Positions 53,708-62,641 of a stretch of 64,000 bases of DNA are shown here, one piece after another (position 1 is the first letter of the stretch; each line of letters starts with the position of its first letter). The DNA lies in the NCBI RefSeq assembly GCF_018917435.1, contig NZ_JAHLOQ010000017.1, forward strand, positions 1-64,000, in the 5' to 3' direction. Under the pieces are notes generated by a model. That model had not been told where the DNA came from. It ran no database searches and saw only the letters and a list, made by a program, of their open reading frames with translations. The stretch comes from Intestinibacter bartlettii (GTDB lineage Bacteria; Bacillota; Clostridia; Peptostreptococcales; Peptostreptococcaceae). The position numbers were made by a program, and so were the translations under genes.

Positions 53708-54206
53708 TTCTCATTACCTCCTCTATAGTTTTTATGCACTCTCTATTTCTTACACATATCTGTACTTGTACCCATATAAAATTTGTATCATTTATATTTG
53801 TTGTTTTTAGTACAGGAAAAGTCTTTTTTACTACATCGTATTGTTTTATTTTGTATAGTTTTTCTAGTATTACTGAGTTTTTAAGTTTTCTTGGACTTCC
53901 GTCTTTTAATTTCATATATCTATTTTTTATTTCTTGTGATATTCTTTCTAATATCTTCATTGTTTCCAAGTTATCCAAATCTATGCATATATTTGCTTCA
54001 ATTTTACTTTTTAAAACAAGATAATCTTCATATTTCCTAGCTTTAACACAAAAATTTACTGCTTGTTGTATATCTTTTTCAAAGAAATATACTCCTTTTC
54101 CTAGCCACTCCTCTTCTTTATAAGAAATAGAATATTGTTTGGAGTTTAGTATATTTTCTCCCCTCGAAACAGTAGTTCCATGGTATCCTATATAAGTTTG
54201 ACTCAT
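53682..54206 (-). CDS. ADP-ribosyltransferase-fold protein (DUF3990/PARP-like), possible toxin
   Basis: 174 aa. YHGTTVSRGENIL (H9-G10-T11) corresponds to the NAD-binding HG(T/S) of PARP/diphtheria-type ARTs, followed by EEWLGKGVYFFE (34-43) with the aromatic Tyr/Phe pair that stacks on nicotinamide, and the AVNFC helix. This pattern is seen in DUF3990-like ARTs. The third catalytic residue cannot be assigned by eye; candidates are in the 60-75 region. The C-terminal ~90 residues are not recognised. AGAGGATG before ATG. The gene overlaps a 52-aa ORF, an arrangement suggesting toxin and antitoxin or effector and immunity. Confidence 0.7.
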   Translation of the reverse strand: MSQTYIGYHGTTVSRGENILNSKQYSISYKEEEWLGKGVYFFEKDIQQAVNFCVKARKYEDYLVLKSKIEANICIDLDNLETMKILERISQEIKNRYMKLKDGSPRKLKNSVILEKLYKIKQYDVVKKTFPVLKTTNINDTNFIWVQVQICVRNRECIKTIEEVMRNERSYIFN

Positions 54207-54315
54207 TGTTCACATCCTCTACATTTGTACTTTTATTTTTTATTTGCTAGGTGGATTATATCCAGTATTCCTATACCTTATACATTATTTGTATATTTTT
54301 TAAATTATTTATAAT

Positions 54316-54351
54316 TAAAAAGCCACCTCTAAACTTAGAAGTGGCCTTTTA
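54316..54351 (-). terminator. Rho-independent terminator of argG
   Basis: On the minus strand AAGGCCACTTCTAAG and TTTAGAGGTGGCTTTTT pair and a T run follows, 50 bp after the argG stop. Confidence 0.9.
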
Positions 54352-54401
54352 TTAATATTTCTATTTTTATTAATATTTAATTTCTATTTAATACTAAACA
54401 A

Positions 54402-55613
54402 TTATTTAGTCATTTTTTTACCATTTTGAGTCATTGCATTTATTTTAAGTGGTAATGTAAATAAGTTTATGAAACCTTCAGCATCTTTGTGATCGTATAA
54501 TTCACTATCTCCAAATGAAGATATACTTTGATCATATAATTTATGGTCACTGAATATTCCAGCTGGTTTTATATTACCTTTATATAATCTTAATTTTACA
54601 GAACCTGTAACATTTTCTTGAGTTTCGTCCATAAAAGCATTTATTGCTTTACAAGTTTTTGAATACCATTTACCATTGTATATTAAATCAGCAAATTCAA
54701 GTGATAATCTTTGTTTTAAGTGAAGAGTATCTTTATCTAATGTAGCACTTTCTAAGAAGTTATGAGCTGCATAGAATATTTCTCCCCCTGGAGTTTCATA
54801 TATACCTCTTGATTTCATACCAACTAATCTATTTTCTAATATATCTACTATACCTATACCGTGTTTAGCACCTAATTTGTCGATTTTTTCAACAAGTTCT
54901 ATTGGTGATAATTTTTCCCCATTTACTGATACTGGTATACCTTTTTCAAATCCTATTTCTACATATTCGGCTTCATCTGCTGCATCTTCTGGAGAGCAAG
55001 TTTTTTTGTAAATATCTTTATTATGTTCATTTTCAAGATATTCTATATCTCCACCTTCAGTAGATACATGCCATAAGTTATCATCTACTGAATATATTTT
55101 TTTCTTAGTTGCAACTACCTCAATATTATGTTCATTTGCATAATCTATTGCATCTTCTCTTGATTTTATATCCCATATTCTCCATGGAGCTATAACTTTT
55201 ATAGATGGATCAAGTGCTGCTATAGTTCCTTCAAATCTAACTTGGTCATTTCCTTTTCCTGTACAACCGTGGCATATATATTTAGCTCCTTCCTTTTGAG
55301 CTATTTCAACTAATCTTTTAGCTATTATAGGTCTAGCAAGTGCAGTACCTAAAGGATATCTATTTTCATATAAAGCTTCAGCTTTTATTGCTTGATATAT
55401 AGTAGTAGTTATAAATTCTTCTCTTAAATCTTCAACATAAGCTTTTATAGCACCGCTTGCTTTTGCTTTTTCTTCTATTTTACTCATGTCATCATCTTGA
55501 CCAACATTTGCACAAACTGCTATAACATCTAAATCATAATTTTCTTTTAACCATGGAATAGTTATTGAAGTATCTAATCCTCCTGAATATGCTAATACAA
55601 CTTTTTCTTTCAT
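54402..55613 (-). CDS. argG: Argininosuccinate synthase
   Basis: 403 aa, normal length. [18 protein letters not shown] (PP-loop) near 4-21, [15 protein letters not shown] near 113 (citrulline and aspartate binding) and GRTEN-type region replaced by [20 protein letters not shown] near 175 are standard. It joins citrulline and aspartate using ATP, the penultimate step to arginine. No argH is adjacent. Preceded by a tandem T-box leader, so expression responds to uncharged tRNA, presumably tRNA-Arg. RBS GGGGGA. Confidence 0.96.
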   Translation of the reverse strand: MKEKVVLAYSGGLDTSITIPWLKENYDLDVIAVCANVGQDDDMSKIEEKAKASGAIKAYVEDLREEFITTTIYQAIKAEALYENRYPLGTALARPIIAKRLVEIAQKEGAKYICHGCTGKGNDQVRFEGTIAALDPSIKVIAPWRIWDIKSREDAIDYANEHNIEVVATKKKIYSVDDNLWHVSTEGGDIEYLENEHNKDIYKKTCSPEDAADEAEYVEIGFEKGIPVSVNGEKLSPIELVEKIDKLGAKHGIGIVDILENRLVGMKSRGIYETPGGEIFYAAHNFLESATLDKDTLHLKQRLSLEFADLIYNGKWYSKTCKAINAFMDETQENVTGSVKLRLYKGNIKPAGIFSDHKLYDQSISSFGDSELYDHKDAEGFINLFTLPLKINAMTQNGKKMTK

Positions 55614-55720
55614 TTTTTTATCCCCCTAAATATGTTATTTTAATTATTTTCTTTTAATTTCAAAATCATATGGCTTAAAGAATCTCTGTACTTTTTAAAG
55701 CCATTTCATTTCTTTATATT

Positions 55721-55846
55721 AAAAAAGCCCCTTAGTAATAATTACTAAGAGGCGACATTGCGCGGTACCACTCTTATTAACAAATCTACCTTGCATTAAT
55801 TTTAAAAATGGCACTTTATCTAAGAAATCTAACCCTTATGCATTAT
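55721..55846 (-). ncRNA. Second, stem-I-less T-box unit upstream of argG
   Basis: A second T-box sequence (AAGAGTGGTACCGCG on the minus strand, 55761-55775) is followed by its own terminator, AAAAAAGCCCC paired with GGGG.. arms CTTAGTAAT/ATTACTAAG at 55721-55754. Only about 70 bases separate it from the first terminator, too few for a specifier stem I, so this unit has the antiterminator/terminator part only. It lies between the complete T-box and argG. Confidence 0.8.
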
Positions 55847-56045
55847 AAAAAAACGCCTCTTGAAAAATCAAGAGACGAAATATTTCCGCGTTACCACTCT
55901 AATTAATAAGATAAACTTATTCACTCTTCCTTTTAAGGCAAGGCATTCCTATTATCCTACTTAAGTTCAGATAATCTTCTCCAAAGCTCTCTTCATTTAC
56001 TTTACAATTGCTAAGCTTCCACCATCCTCAGCTCTCTATAAATCT
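55847..56045 (-). ncRNA. T-box leader (first unit) of argG
   Basis: Minus strand features in order: AGAGAGCTGAGGATGGTGGAAG (stem I GA motifs; at 56038 downwards), the GAAGAGAGCTTTGGAG segment (55994 downwards) holding the likely specifier, the T-box AGAGTGGTAACGCGGAA (55884-55900) and the terminator CGTCTCTTG/CAAGAGGCG with T run (55847-55877). The specifier is probably AGA (Arg), consistent with argG, but a one-base shift would read GAG, so the codon is not certain. Uncharged tRNA favours read-through. Confidence 0.88.
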
Positions 56046-56173
56046 AAAATAAACTACTTTCTTTTTCATCGAATTTAATATTTTAAGTTTTGTTAAATAA
56101 GTGGTTTGTTCTTATTTATGAGTTAATAATAAATCATTTGGATAAAAATGTCAACTGTATTTTTATATATTAT

Positions 56174-56911
56174 TTAATATTTTACCCTATATAAGAACAA
56201 TCCTTTTGCAGGAGCTGTCTCTGGTGACTTTGATCTATCTTTTAATTCTAATAGTTCTTTAACTTCATTTGCTGAAATTTTGCCATGACCAGCATCTATA
56301 AGAGTCCCTGCTATTATTCTGACCATATTGTATAAAAATCCATTACCTTCTACATAAATTTCTATCATATCGTCTTTTTCATTTATAGTAATAGAGTAAA
56401 TTTCTCTAACATGACTTTTCTTTTTAGATCTTGATGAACAAAAACTTGTAAAGTCGTGTTCACCAACAAGTACCTCTGCAACTTCTCTCATAGCATCTAA
56501 ATTAAGTTTTTTAGCTATATGACAAGCATATTTTCTATTGAATGGATTTGGGTACTCTCTATTATCTATTTTATATAAATAAACCTTTCTCTTTGCGTTA
56601 TATCTGCTGTGGAATCTATCGTCAACCTCTTCAATATCTTTTATCGCTATTGATTGTGGAAGATATTCATATAAGTATTTATGTATTTTATTTAGTGATA
56701 AGTTACAATTTGTTTTGAAGTTTACTACTTGACCATAGGCATGAACACCCATATCAGTTCTTCCAGAACCTATTATCTCTATGTTTTCTCCTGCCATTTG
56801 GCTCAAAACAGATTCTAACTTTCCTTGTATTGTATTTTCATTGTCCTTTAGCTTTTGAAACCCTTTAAAGTTGCTTCCATCGTACTCGATTGTCATTTTT
56901 ATATTTCTCAT
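56174..56911 (-). CDS. truA: tRNA pseudouridine(38-40) synthase
   Basis: 245 aa. MTIEYDGSNFKGFQKLKDNE near the start and GSGRTDMGVHAYGQVVNFKT with catalytic Asp53 are the TruA signature; FLYNMVRIIAGTLIDAGHGK near 200 completes it. It makes pseudouridine at positions 38-40 of the tRNA anticodon arm. AGAGG site before ATG. Confidence 0.96.
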   Translation of the reverse strand: MRNIKMTIEYDGSNFKGFQKLKDNENTIQGKLESVLSQMAGENIEIIGSGRTDMGVHAYGQVVNFKTNCNLSLNKIHKYLYEYLPQSIAIKDIEEVDDRFHSRYNAKRKVYLYKIDNREYPNPFNRKYACHIAKKLNLDAMREVAEVLVGEHDFTSFCSSRSKKKSHVREIYSITINEKDDMIEIYVEGNGFLYNMVRIIAGTLIDAGHGKISANEVKELLELKDRSKSPETAPAKGLFLYRVKY

Positions 56912-56989
56912 CTTTTGCCTCTTTTCATTTTTAGTTTAGTAATTTAAATCTATAATTATATTTTTAAATTAAATTTTAAATCTATATAC

Positions 56990-57019
56990 AGAAAAAAATG
57001 TGATTAAATCACATTTTTA
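56990..57019 (-). terminator. Rho-independent terminator
   Basis: AAAATGTGATT and AATCACATTTTTTT (minus strand) form the stem and T run at the end of the histidine kinase gene; the stem begins just after its stop. Confidence 0.9.
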
Positions 57020-58489
57020 TTCTGCAATAGCATCCATTAAATTATTTTTTAAGGTAAAGGTAATGCAAGTTCCCTCTCCTTTTTCACTTTCTAATATCAT
57101 TTTTCCTTTGTGTAGTTTTACTATTTCATTACTAATAGCAAGTCCTATACCACTTCCCGATTTATTATAATCTTCTTGGAAGAATTTTTCTAAAACTTTG
57201 TCTAAATTTTCTTGTTTTATACCAATTCCATTATCAACTACAGAGAATGTTGTATACTCCTCGCCTTGTGATAATCTTACAACGACATATCCGCCTTCTT
57301 CAGTAAATTTAAGAGCATTTTGAACAAGGTTTATTAAAACTTGTTTAAGCCTATTTTTATCACCTTGTATATCTACTATTTCACTTTCCTTTGTATTAAA
57401 CTCAGTAAGTAAAGTTATATTTTTTTCACTCGCTTTTACTCCAAGTTGATTTACTACGTCTTTTGCAAGCTTAGTTACATTAACTGAATCAATTTGAAGT
57501 CTTATCCTATCTGATGCTAAACGAGAGAAGTCTAAAAGCTCTTCAACTAAAGTTATAAGCCTTTCTGTTTCATCTTGTATAATTCCGAGACCTAAATCAA
57601 GCTCTTCTCTACTTATTCCTTCATATCCTAAAGTCTCACTCCAACCTTTTATAGATGTTAGTGGAGTTCTAAGTTCATGTGAAACTGAAGATATAAATTC
57701 TTCTTTTAATTTCCTTGTCTTGTCGATTTCCTTTGCCATATGATCAAATGTTTTGACCAAATCGCCAATTTCATCATCATGTAATTTTTCATTTTCTAAA
57801 TTTATATTGTAATTACCTTGTGCCAGTTGATTAGCTGTCTTTTTCAAGTCTTGTATAGGTCTTATTAAAGAATCTGCAAATCTTAAACTCAATAATAAAG
57901 AAATTAGTAGTATTACTAATCCTCCTATAAATATCATACATATAACCCTAAAAATAGCATTATCTGCTTTTGTTAGAGAAACACTATATCTAACTACACC
58001 TTCGACAATATTATTGACCTTAAGTGGTACAGATATACTCATAATGTGGTCTTTAGTTTCCTTAACTGTATATATATAAAAATTATAATCCTGGCTACCT
58101 GTTAATGCCTTATTTACATCGTCATAATTTACTACTTCTCCTGTTTTTATACCATATTGGTCAAGCACAACTTCTTTATTTCTATTTATGATTTCTATCG
58201 CAACAGAAAAATTATCACTACCTTCACTATACCCTGAGCCCTGATTTAGTCCTTCTTTTTCTAATATATTATTTATCTTGTCTTGGAAACTTGTAGAATC
58301 CATGCCAGAAGAATTATAGCTACTTTGAGTATATCGAACTTGTTGTTCTAAGTAAGATTTTGCCATACTATAGTAATATTCTTTCATATAAAACATGAAT
58401 AAAACTTCAAATAAAGCGACAGTAATTATTATCATTATGAAATAATATTTTACTACTCTTCTCCTCAAACCCTCTAAATGTAATCTCAA
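57017..58489 (-). CDS. Sensor histidine kinase (HAMP, HisKA, HATPase)
   Basis: 490 aa. Membrane segments near 15-35 and 180-203 flank an extracytoplasmic sensor domain (about 36-178). A HAMP region follows (IRPIQDLKKTANQLAQGNYN), then FISSVSHELRTPLTSIKGWS with the phosphorylated His near 271, and ATP-binding boxes LVQNALKFTEEG, DNGIGIK and SGIGLAISNEIVKLH. PhoR/WalK-like. TTG start with AGAAAGGAAG upstream; two bases after the response regulator stop, so translation is coupled. Confidence 0.93.
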   Translation of the reverse strand: MRLHLEGLRRRVVKYYFIMIIITVALFEVLFMFYMKEYYYSMAKSYLEQQVRYTQSSYNSSGMDSTSFQDKINNILEKEGLNQGSGYSEGSDNFSVAIEIINRNKEVVLDQYGIKTGEVVNYDDVNKALTGSQDYNFYIYTVKETKDHIMSISVPLKVNNIVEGVVRYSVSLTKADNAIFRVICMIFIGGLVILLISLLLSLRFADSLIRPIQDLKKTANQLAQGNYNINLENEKLHDDEIGDLVKTFDHMAKEIDKTRKLKEEFISSVSHELRTPLTSIKGWSETLGYEGISREELDLGLGIIQDETERLITLVEELLDFSRLASDRIRLQIDSVNVTKLAKDVVNQLGVKASEKNITLLTEFNTKESEIVDIQGDKNRLKQVLINLVQNALKFTEEGGYVVVRLSQGEEYTTFSVVDNGIGIKQENLDKVLEKFFQEDYNKSGSGIGLAISNEIVKLHKGKMILESEKGEGTCITFTLKNNLMDAIAE

Positions 58490-58491
58490 AG

Positions 58492-59190
58492 TTAGTCTTC
58501 CTTTCTAAAGCAATATCCATAACCCCAAATAGTTTGTATATATTTTGGTTTTGATGGATCATCTTCTATTTTATTTCTTATTCTTCTAATATTTACGTCT
58601 ACTATTTTAAAATCATATAAATAGTTATTACCCCAAACTTCAGTTAGTATTTGGTCTCTACTTAAAGATTGTTTTGCATTTACCATTAAATATTTTACAA
58701 TTGAAAATTCTGTTGGAGTAAGTTCTATTTCTTTTCCATTTTTAAATAATTTTCTCTTATCTAAATCAAGTTCAAATGGTTCTGATACGATTTTGTTTAA
58801 TTTCATAGAGCTTTCTTCTTTTTTGACTCTTCTAAGAAGTGCTGCAACTCTTACTAATAATTCTTTTATACTAAATGGTTTTACTATATAATCATCAGCA
58901 CCTGATATAAACCCTTCTAGTTTATCTTCTTCTTGGGCTTTTGCTGTAAGCATTATTATACCTACTTGATCAAATTTTTGTCTTATATATTTACAAACTT
59001 CTATTCCACTCATATCAGGAAGCATAACATCTAAAAGTGCTATTGAAATATCACTGTGCTGATTTATTTTTTCTATTGCTTCACTTCCACTTCCAGCTTC
59101 TATAATTTCATAACCTTCCCTTTTTAAATTTATACTAACGAAACTTCTTATACCTATTTCGTCCTCTAAAACCAATATTTTTTCTTTCAT
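58492..59190 (-). CDS. OmpR-family response regulator
   Basis: 232 aa. Receiver domain with acidic pair E9-D10, phospho-acceptor Asp54 in ALLDVMLPDMSG, Thr in MLTAKAQEEDK and Lys in DDYIVKPFS; C-terminal winged-helix DNA-binding domain (LTPTEFSIVKYLMVNAKQSL, VDVNIRRIRNKIEDDPSKPK and IWGYGYCF). Activates or represses genes after phosphorylation by the neighbouring kinase. RBS GGAGGA. Confidence 0.95.
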   Translation of the reverse strand: MKEKILVLEDEIGIRSFVSINLKREGYEIIEAGSGSEAIEKINQHSDISIALLDVMLPDMSGIEVCKYIRQKFDQVGIIMLTAKAQEEDKLEGFISGADDYIVKPFSIKELLVRVAALLRRVKKEESSMKLNKIVSEPFELDLDKRKLFKNGKEIELTPTEFSIVKYLMVNAKQSLSRDQILTEVWGNNYLYDFKIVDVNIRRIRNKIEDDPSKPKYIQTIWGYGYCFRKED

Positions 59191-59212
59191 ATTCTATCCT
59201 CCATTAAAATTA

Positions 59213-60601
59213 TCATTTTATTGCTGAAAAATAATCTTTTAATATATCTACAGTTAAATCAAGTTTTTTCAATTCTGCCTGATTTACATCAGCAACAGAA
59301 AATATATATTTATCTGATTCATATACATTATTTCCTGTTTTACTTATATTTTTTGTATCATCAACAATAGTTTTTTCTGATACATTCAGAGTAAATAAAA
59401 ATTTTCTATCTTGAGATGATGTATCTGAATAAGTATTTGTTGTATTATAATAAAAATTAAATACTTTGTAATTACCATTTGTATTTTCAGTATCTTCAAT
59501 TATAGCTAATTTCCCAACTAAATTATTAGGTATTAAAAATCTAAAGTTTGCTTCATAATTATAATAAATTTGACTTACAAATATCATATCTGCATCGTCG
59601 CCTTGTTTCCCATTATATTTATTCCAGCTTATTATAAGACTAGTTGGAAATGTACTTGTGGATAAAGTATCAATTGTAACACTGCTTGACTCTATCTGAG
59701 GTATATTAGTTATACCGTCATTATTTACATCTTCAACAGGTATATAATATCCATTTGAAATTTGTATTTTTTTATCTTCAAATGCATTTATTATTTTTTT
59801 ATTTTTTAAGTAAGCAACTTGCGTAATATATCCTGTATCCTCATCATTAGGCAAACTTAAAAATAAAGCCTTCTCTTTAGAAGATATATTTCCTGTAACT
59901 ACCTTTATATCTTCAAAATTTCTTACATTTTTAAATGTTGTACTATCTAAAATATATATTTGATTATCTTTAAAACTACAAACATTTAACTCCATCTCTT
60001 TTGTTTTATAATTGTAATTATAAACTACTAATTCTAGATTATCATCATTATCCAAATCATCTACTAATACACCTAATTTTGTAAAATTATCTTTATTGAA
60101 GTAGTGATAATTTGCTTTAGAAATTAATTCTTCTATTTCCCCATTTTGATATCTACATATAGTAAGTGTCGTCATATTTTTATCTTGAACAAGCAAAATT
60201 ATTTCCTTATTTCCATCATTGTCCAAATCATAAAAATTTGCATATTCTATTTTATTTCCTGACTCTGTATATGAAGTATCATTACTTTTTGAATCTAATA
60301 TAGTAAATCCAACTTGATTTCTTATATCTTCCCTTTTTTCAAAAAACACTATTTCATCTTTTTTATCATTATTTAAATCAATCTCATTTATTTTTCCTAC
60401 CTCTATAGAGTTAGATGGTAAAGTCAAGTTAGCACTACCTGCAACTATCTTAACTTTTTCTGATATATCTCTTTTTTCTTCATCATATATAGGCAATTCA
60501 TCGAATAAATTTATAGGATTATCATCATTTCCACTTTTATAGCATCCTGTAGTAATTACAGCAACTAGAGATAACATTCCTACTAATTTTAATAGCCTCA
60601 T
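59213..60601 (-). CDS. Lipoprotein with FG-GAP/VCBS-like DxDNDG repeats
   Basis: 462 aa. MRLLKLVGMLSLVAVITTGC is a lipoprotein signal. The mature protein has repeated Asp-rich turns, DLNNDKKDEIVFFE, DLDNDGNKEIILLV, DLDNDDNLELVVYN and DVNNDGITNI, that suggest a calcium-binding beta-propeller of FG-GAP/VCBS type. It is the first gene of the operon with the two-component system (22 bp before the regulator), so it may be the surface sensor or accessory protein of that kinase. The ligand is unknown. RBS AGGAGGA. Confidence 0.8.
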   Translation of the reverse strand: MRLLKLVGMLSLVAVITTGCYKSGNDDNPINLFDELPIYDEEKRDISEKVKIVAGSANLTLPSNSIEVGKINEIDLNNDKKDEIVFFEKREDIRNQVGFTILDSKSNDTSYTESGNKIEYANFYDLDNDGNKEIILLVQDKNMTTLTICRYQNGEIEELISKANYHYFNKDNFTKLGVLVDDLDNDDNLELVVYNYNYKTKEMELNVCSFKDNQIYILDSTTFKNVRNFEDIKVVTGNISSKEKALFLSLPNDEDTGYITQVAYLKNKKIINAFEDKKIQISNGYYIPVEDVNNDGITNIPQIESSSVTIDTLSTSTFPTSLIISWNKYNGKQGDDADMIFVSQIYYNYEANFRFLIPNNLVGKLAIIEDTENTNGNYKVFNFYYNTTNTYSDTSSQDRKFLFTLNVSEKTIVDDTKNISKTGNNVYESDKYIFSVADVNQAELKKLDLTVDILKDYFSAIK

Positions 60602-60670
60602 GCTTGTCCTCCTGTTCTTATGATATACTGCATTTATAAAATTTCCGTACTTTAATTATACAATAATTAA

Positions 60671-60731
60671 TAAAAAAATCAAAAGAGTTGTGCATTAAAT
60701 GATTAAATTAATCATCTACGACAACTCTTTA
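60671..60731 (-). terminator. Rho-independent terminator
   Basis: On the minus strand AAAGAGTTGT and ACAACTCTTT enclose a second stem ATGATTA/TAATCAT, followed by TTTTTTT. Ends the lysine-rich protein gene. Confidence 0.85.
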
Positions 60732-60743
60732 AGCTAAAACATA

Positions 60744-61385
60744 TTATTTATCAAAATTTTCATCTGACCAAACTATATTTTGATTTTCTACACCTATATT
60801 TTCTTGAACTTCTTCTTCTACTTTTTCGCCTCTATAAGTTATGTTTTCTGTTTCTTCTACTTCTTGAGTTTCTTCTGGCACAACTTCTTCTACTTCTTGT
60901 ATATTTATATTTTCTTCTTTATTTTGTACATGTTTTCTATTTTTGTGTACTCTTTTTTTAGTATGTTTGTGTGCAGTTTTACTTGTAGTAGGTTCATTTG
61001 TTTCTTGTGATTCTTGTTTTTTGTGGTGTTGTCTTGGTCTAGTCTTTTTAGATTTCTTTTGTCCTGTAGGTTGATTACTTTCTTCTACTTCTTCATTATT
61101 TTTTTTAGTTTTACTTGCTTTATTTACTTGTTCTGGTTCTTGTTCTTTCATTTGTTCATGTTTATTATTTTTTTTATTTTTTTTACCTACATTAAATTTA
61201 AAACCATTCTTTCTAACTCTTTTTCGTGGTTGATGTTCACCATCTTGTATATTAAACTCTTCTTTTCTATCTTCTGGAACAAGGTCATTTAAAATTACAT
61301 CGTTGTATTTTTCTTCATATTGAGTAGTTGTATTATTTTCAATTTCTTTATTTTTAGAATTCTTTTTATTATGTTTTGCTCTCAT
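60744..61385 (-). CDS. Lysine-rich, disordered protein (213 aa), unknown
   Basis: Two contrasting halves: the first ~160 residues are very basic with runs such as VGKKNKKNNK, GQKKSKKTRPRQ and HKHTKKRVHKNRK, and the last ~50 are acidic (EVEEVVPEETQEVEETE). There is no membrane segment or fold; it probably binds nucleic acid or is intrinsically disordered. The ATG at 61383-61385 has GGAGGTG about 10-13 bases upstream, but that site is paired in a perfect 14-bp leader stem (61397-61469), so translation may be regulated. It follows the rlmL-like gene on the same strand. Confidence 0.65.
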   Translation of the reverse strand: MRAKHNKKNSKNKEIENNTTTQYEEKYNDVILNDLVPEDRKEEFNIQDGEHQPRKRVRKNGFKFNVGKKNKKNNKHEQMKEQEPEQVNKASKTKKNNEEVEESNQPTGQKKSKKTRPRQHHKKQESQETNEPTTSKTAHKHTKKRVHKNRKHVQNKEENINIQEVEEVVPEETQEVEETENITYRGEKVEEEVQENIGVENQNIVWSDENFDK

Positions 61386-61396
61386 TATAAAATAAC

Positions 61397-61469
61397 ACCT
61401 CCAAAATGCTATATAATATTTATATTTAAAGAATTATATTTTTATTCTTTTTTTAAGCATCTTGGAGGT
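61397..61469 (-). promoter_or_regulatory. Leader hairpin sequestering the Shine-Dalgarno
   Basis: Arms ACCTCCAAGATGCT (minus strand, 61469-61456) and AGCATTTTGGAGGT (61410-61397) pair at all 14 positions, one being G-U, across a 45-base loop. The second arm contains the complete GGAGG site of the lysine-rich protein gene. The first arm begins seven bases after the stop of the rlmL-like gene. This could keep the gene off until the stem is opened by a protein, RNA, temperature or a translating ribosome. Confidence 0.75.
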
Positions 61470-61475
61470 AATTAA

Positions 61476-62621
61476 TTATTTTCTAGGCGGTTTTGGCCCT
61501 GGGTATTGGTATAAGTAACTTTTTAGCATACCATTATATAATTTTCTTTTTCTTGTTGCATCTTGGCCAAATTCATTTTCAAAATCTTCGTATGAAGTTA
61601 TTAAATAATATGACCAGTTATTTAATTTTCTAAATGCATAGCCAAGTTGTTTATAAAGCATTTTTACAGAGTCAACATCTTCAAGTCTTTCACCATATGG
61701 TGGGTTTGTAACTATAAATCCGTATTCTTCGTCGCTTGTAAATTCTGTAGCATCTCCTACATTAAACTCGATATAATCAGCAACACCTGCTATTTCTGCA
61801 TTTTCTCTTGCTATTTCTATAACTTCTTCGTCTATATCGTATCCGTATATTTTAAATTCGATATCTTCGTTTATCATATCGTAAGCTTCTCTTCTTGTAT
61901 CCCACCAGATTTTTTTGTCTAGTGTTCTCCATTTTTCTGATATAAACTCACGGTTAAGCCCTGGAGCCATGTTTATTCCCATCATAGCTGCTTCTATTAA
62001 TAATGTTCCAGATCCGCATAGAGGGTCTACTAAAGTTCTGCCTGGTCTCCATGGAGTTAAATACATTATACCAGCTGCTAATGTTTCTCTTATTGGAGCT
62101 TTATTTGCTTTTTCTCTATATCCTCTTTTGTGAAGTGCAACACCTGTTGTATCTATTGTAAGAGTTACTTTGTCTTTGTGTATAAATACATATATAGGAT
62201 ATTTTTCTTTGTCTTCTTTTATTAATCCAGTTTCCATATAGCTCTTTTTAAGACTTTCAACAACTGCCTTTTTAACTATAGATTGTATATCTGGTATTGA
62301 GTGTAATTTTGATTTTATTGAAGACGCTTTTGTTATTGGGAATTGTGCACCATATGGTATATATTTTGCCCAATTTATTCTCTTTGTTCCTTCGAATAAC
62401 TCATCGAAACTTTTTGCTTCAAATTCTGCTATTTTAAGGTGAACTCTTTCTGCACATCTAAGCCACATATTTGCTTTTGCTATTCCGTATTCGTCAGTTT
62501 TATATGTAACCCTTCCGTCTTCTGTTTTTACTATTTCAAATCCTAAGTTTTTAATTTCATTTGCCAGCATTTTTTCCATTCCAAAAAAGCACGGCGAAAT
62601 TAAAGTATATCCTTTTTCCAT
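61476..62621 (-). CDS. THUMP-domain class I SAM-dependent RNA methyltransferase (RlmL/YpsC-like)
   Basis: 381 aa. N-terminal ferredoxin-like and THUMP domains (about 1-160), then the SAM-binding motif LVDPLCGSGTLLIEAAMM near 197-214 and catalytic FIVTNPPYGERL near 303-314. This is the family of Gram-positive homologues of RlmL, which methylate guanine N2 in 23S rRNA. The exact target is inferred. AAAGGA site before the ATG. Twenty bases after larE. Confidence 0.88.
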   Translation of the reverse strand: MEKGYTLISPCFFGMEKMLANEIKNLGFEIVKTEDGRVTYKTDEYGIAKANMWLRCAERVHLKIAEFEAKSFDELFEGTKRINWAKYIPYGAQFPITKASSIKSKLHSIPDIQSIVKKAVVESLKKSYMETGLIKEDKEKYPIYVFIHKDKVTLTIDTTGVALHKRGYREKANKAPIRETLAAGIMYLTPWRPGRTLVDPLCGSGTLLIEAAMMGINMAPGLNREFISEKWRTLDKKIWWDTRREAYDMINEDIEFKIYGYDIDEEVIEIARENAEIAGVADYIEFNVGDATEFTSDEEYGFIVTNPPYGERLEDVDSVKMLYKQLGYAFRKLNNWSYYLITSYEDFENEFGQDATRKRKLYNGMLKSYLYQYPGPKPPRK

Positions 62622-62641
62622 TTATTAATTAATCCTTTCGT

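Noticed and set aside
60780-61292. Two plus-strand frames of Phe/Tyr-rich proteins
   Set aside because: Antisense of the lysine-rich gene; Phe/Tyr runs are the complement of Lys/Glu codons.
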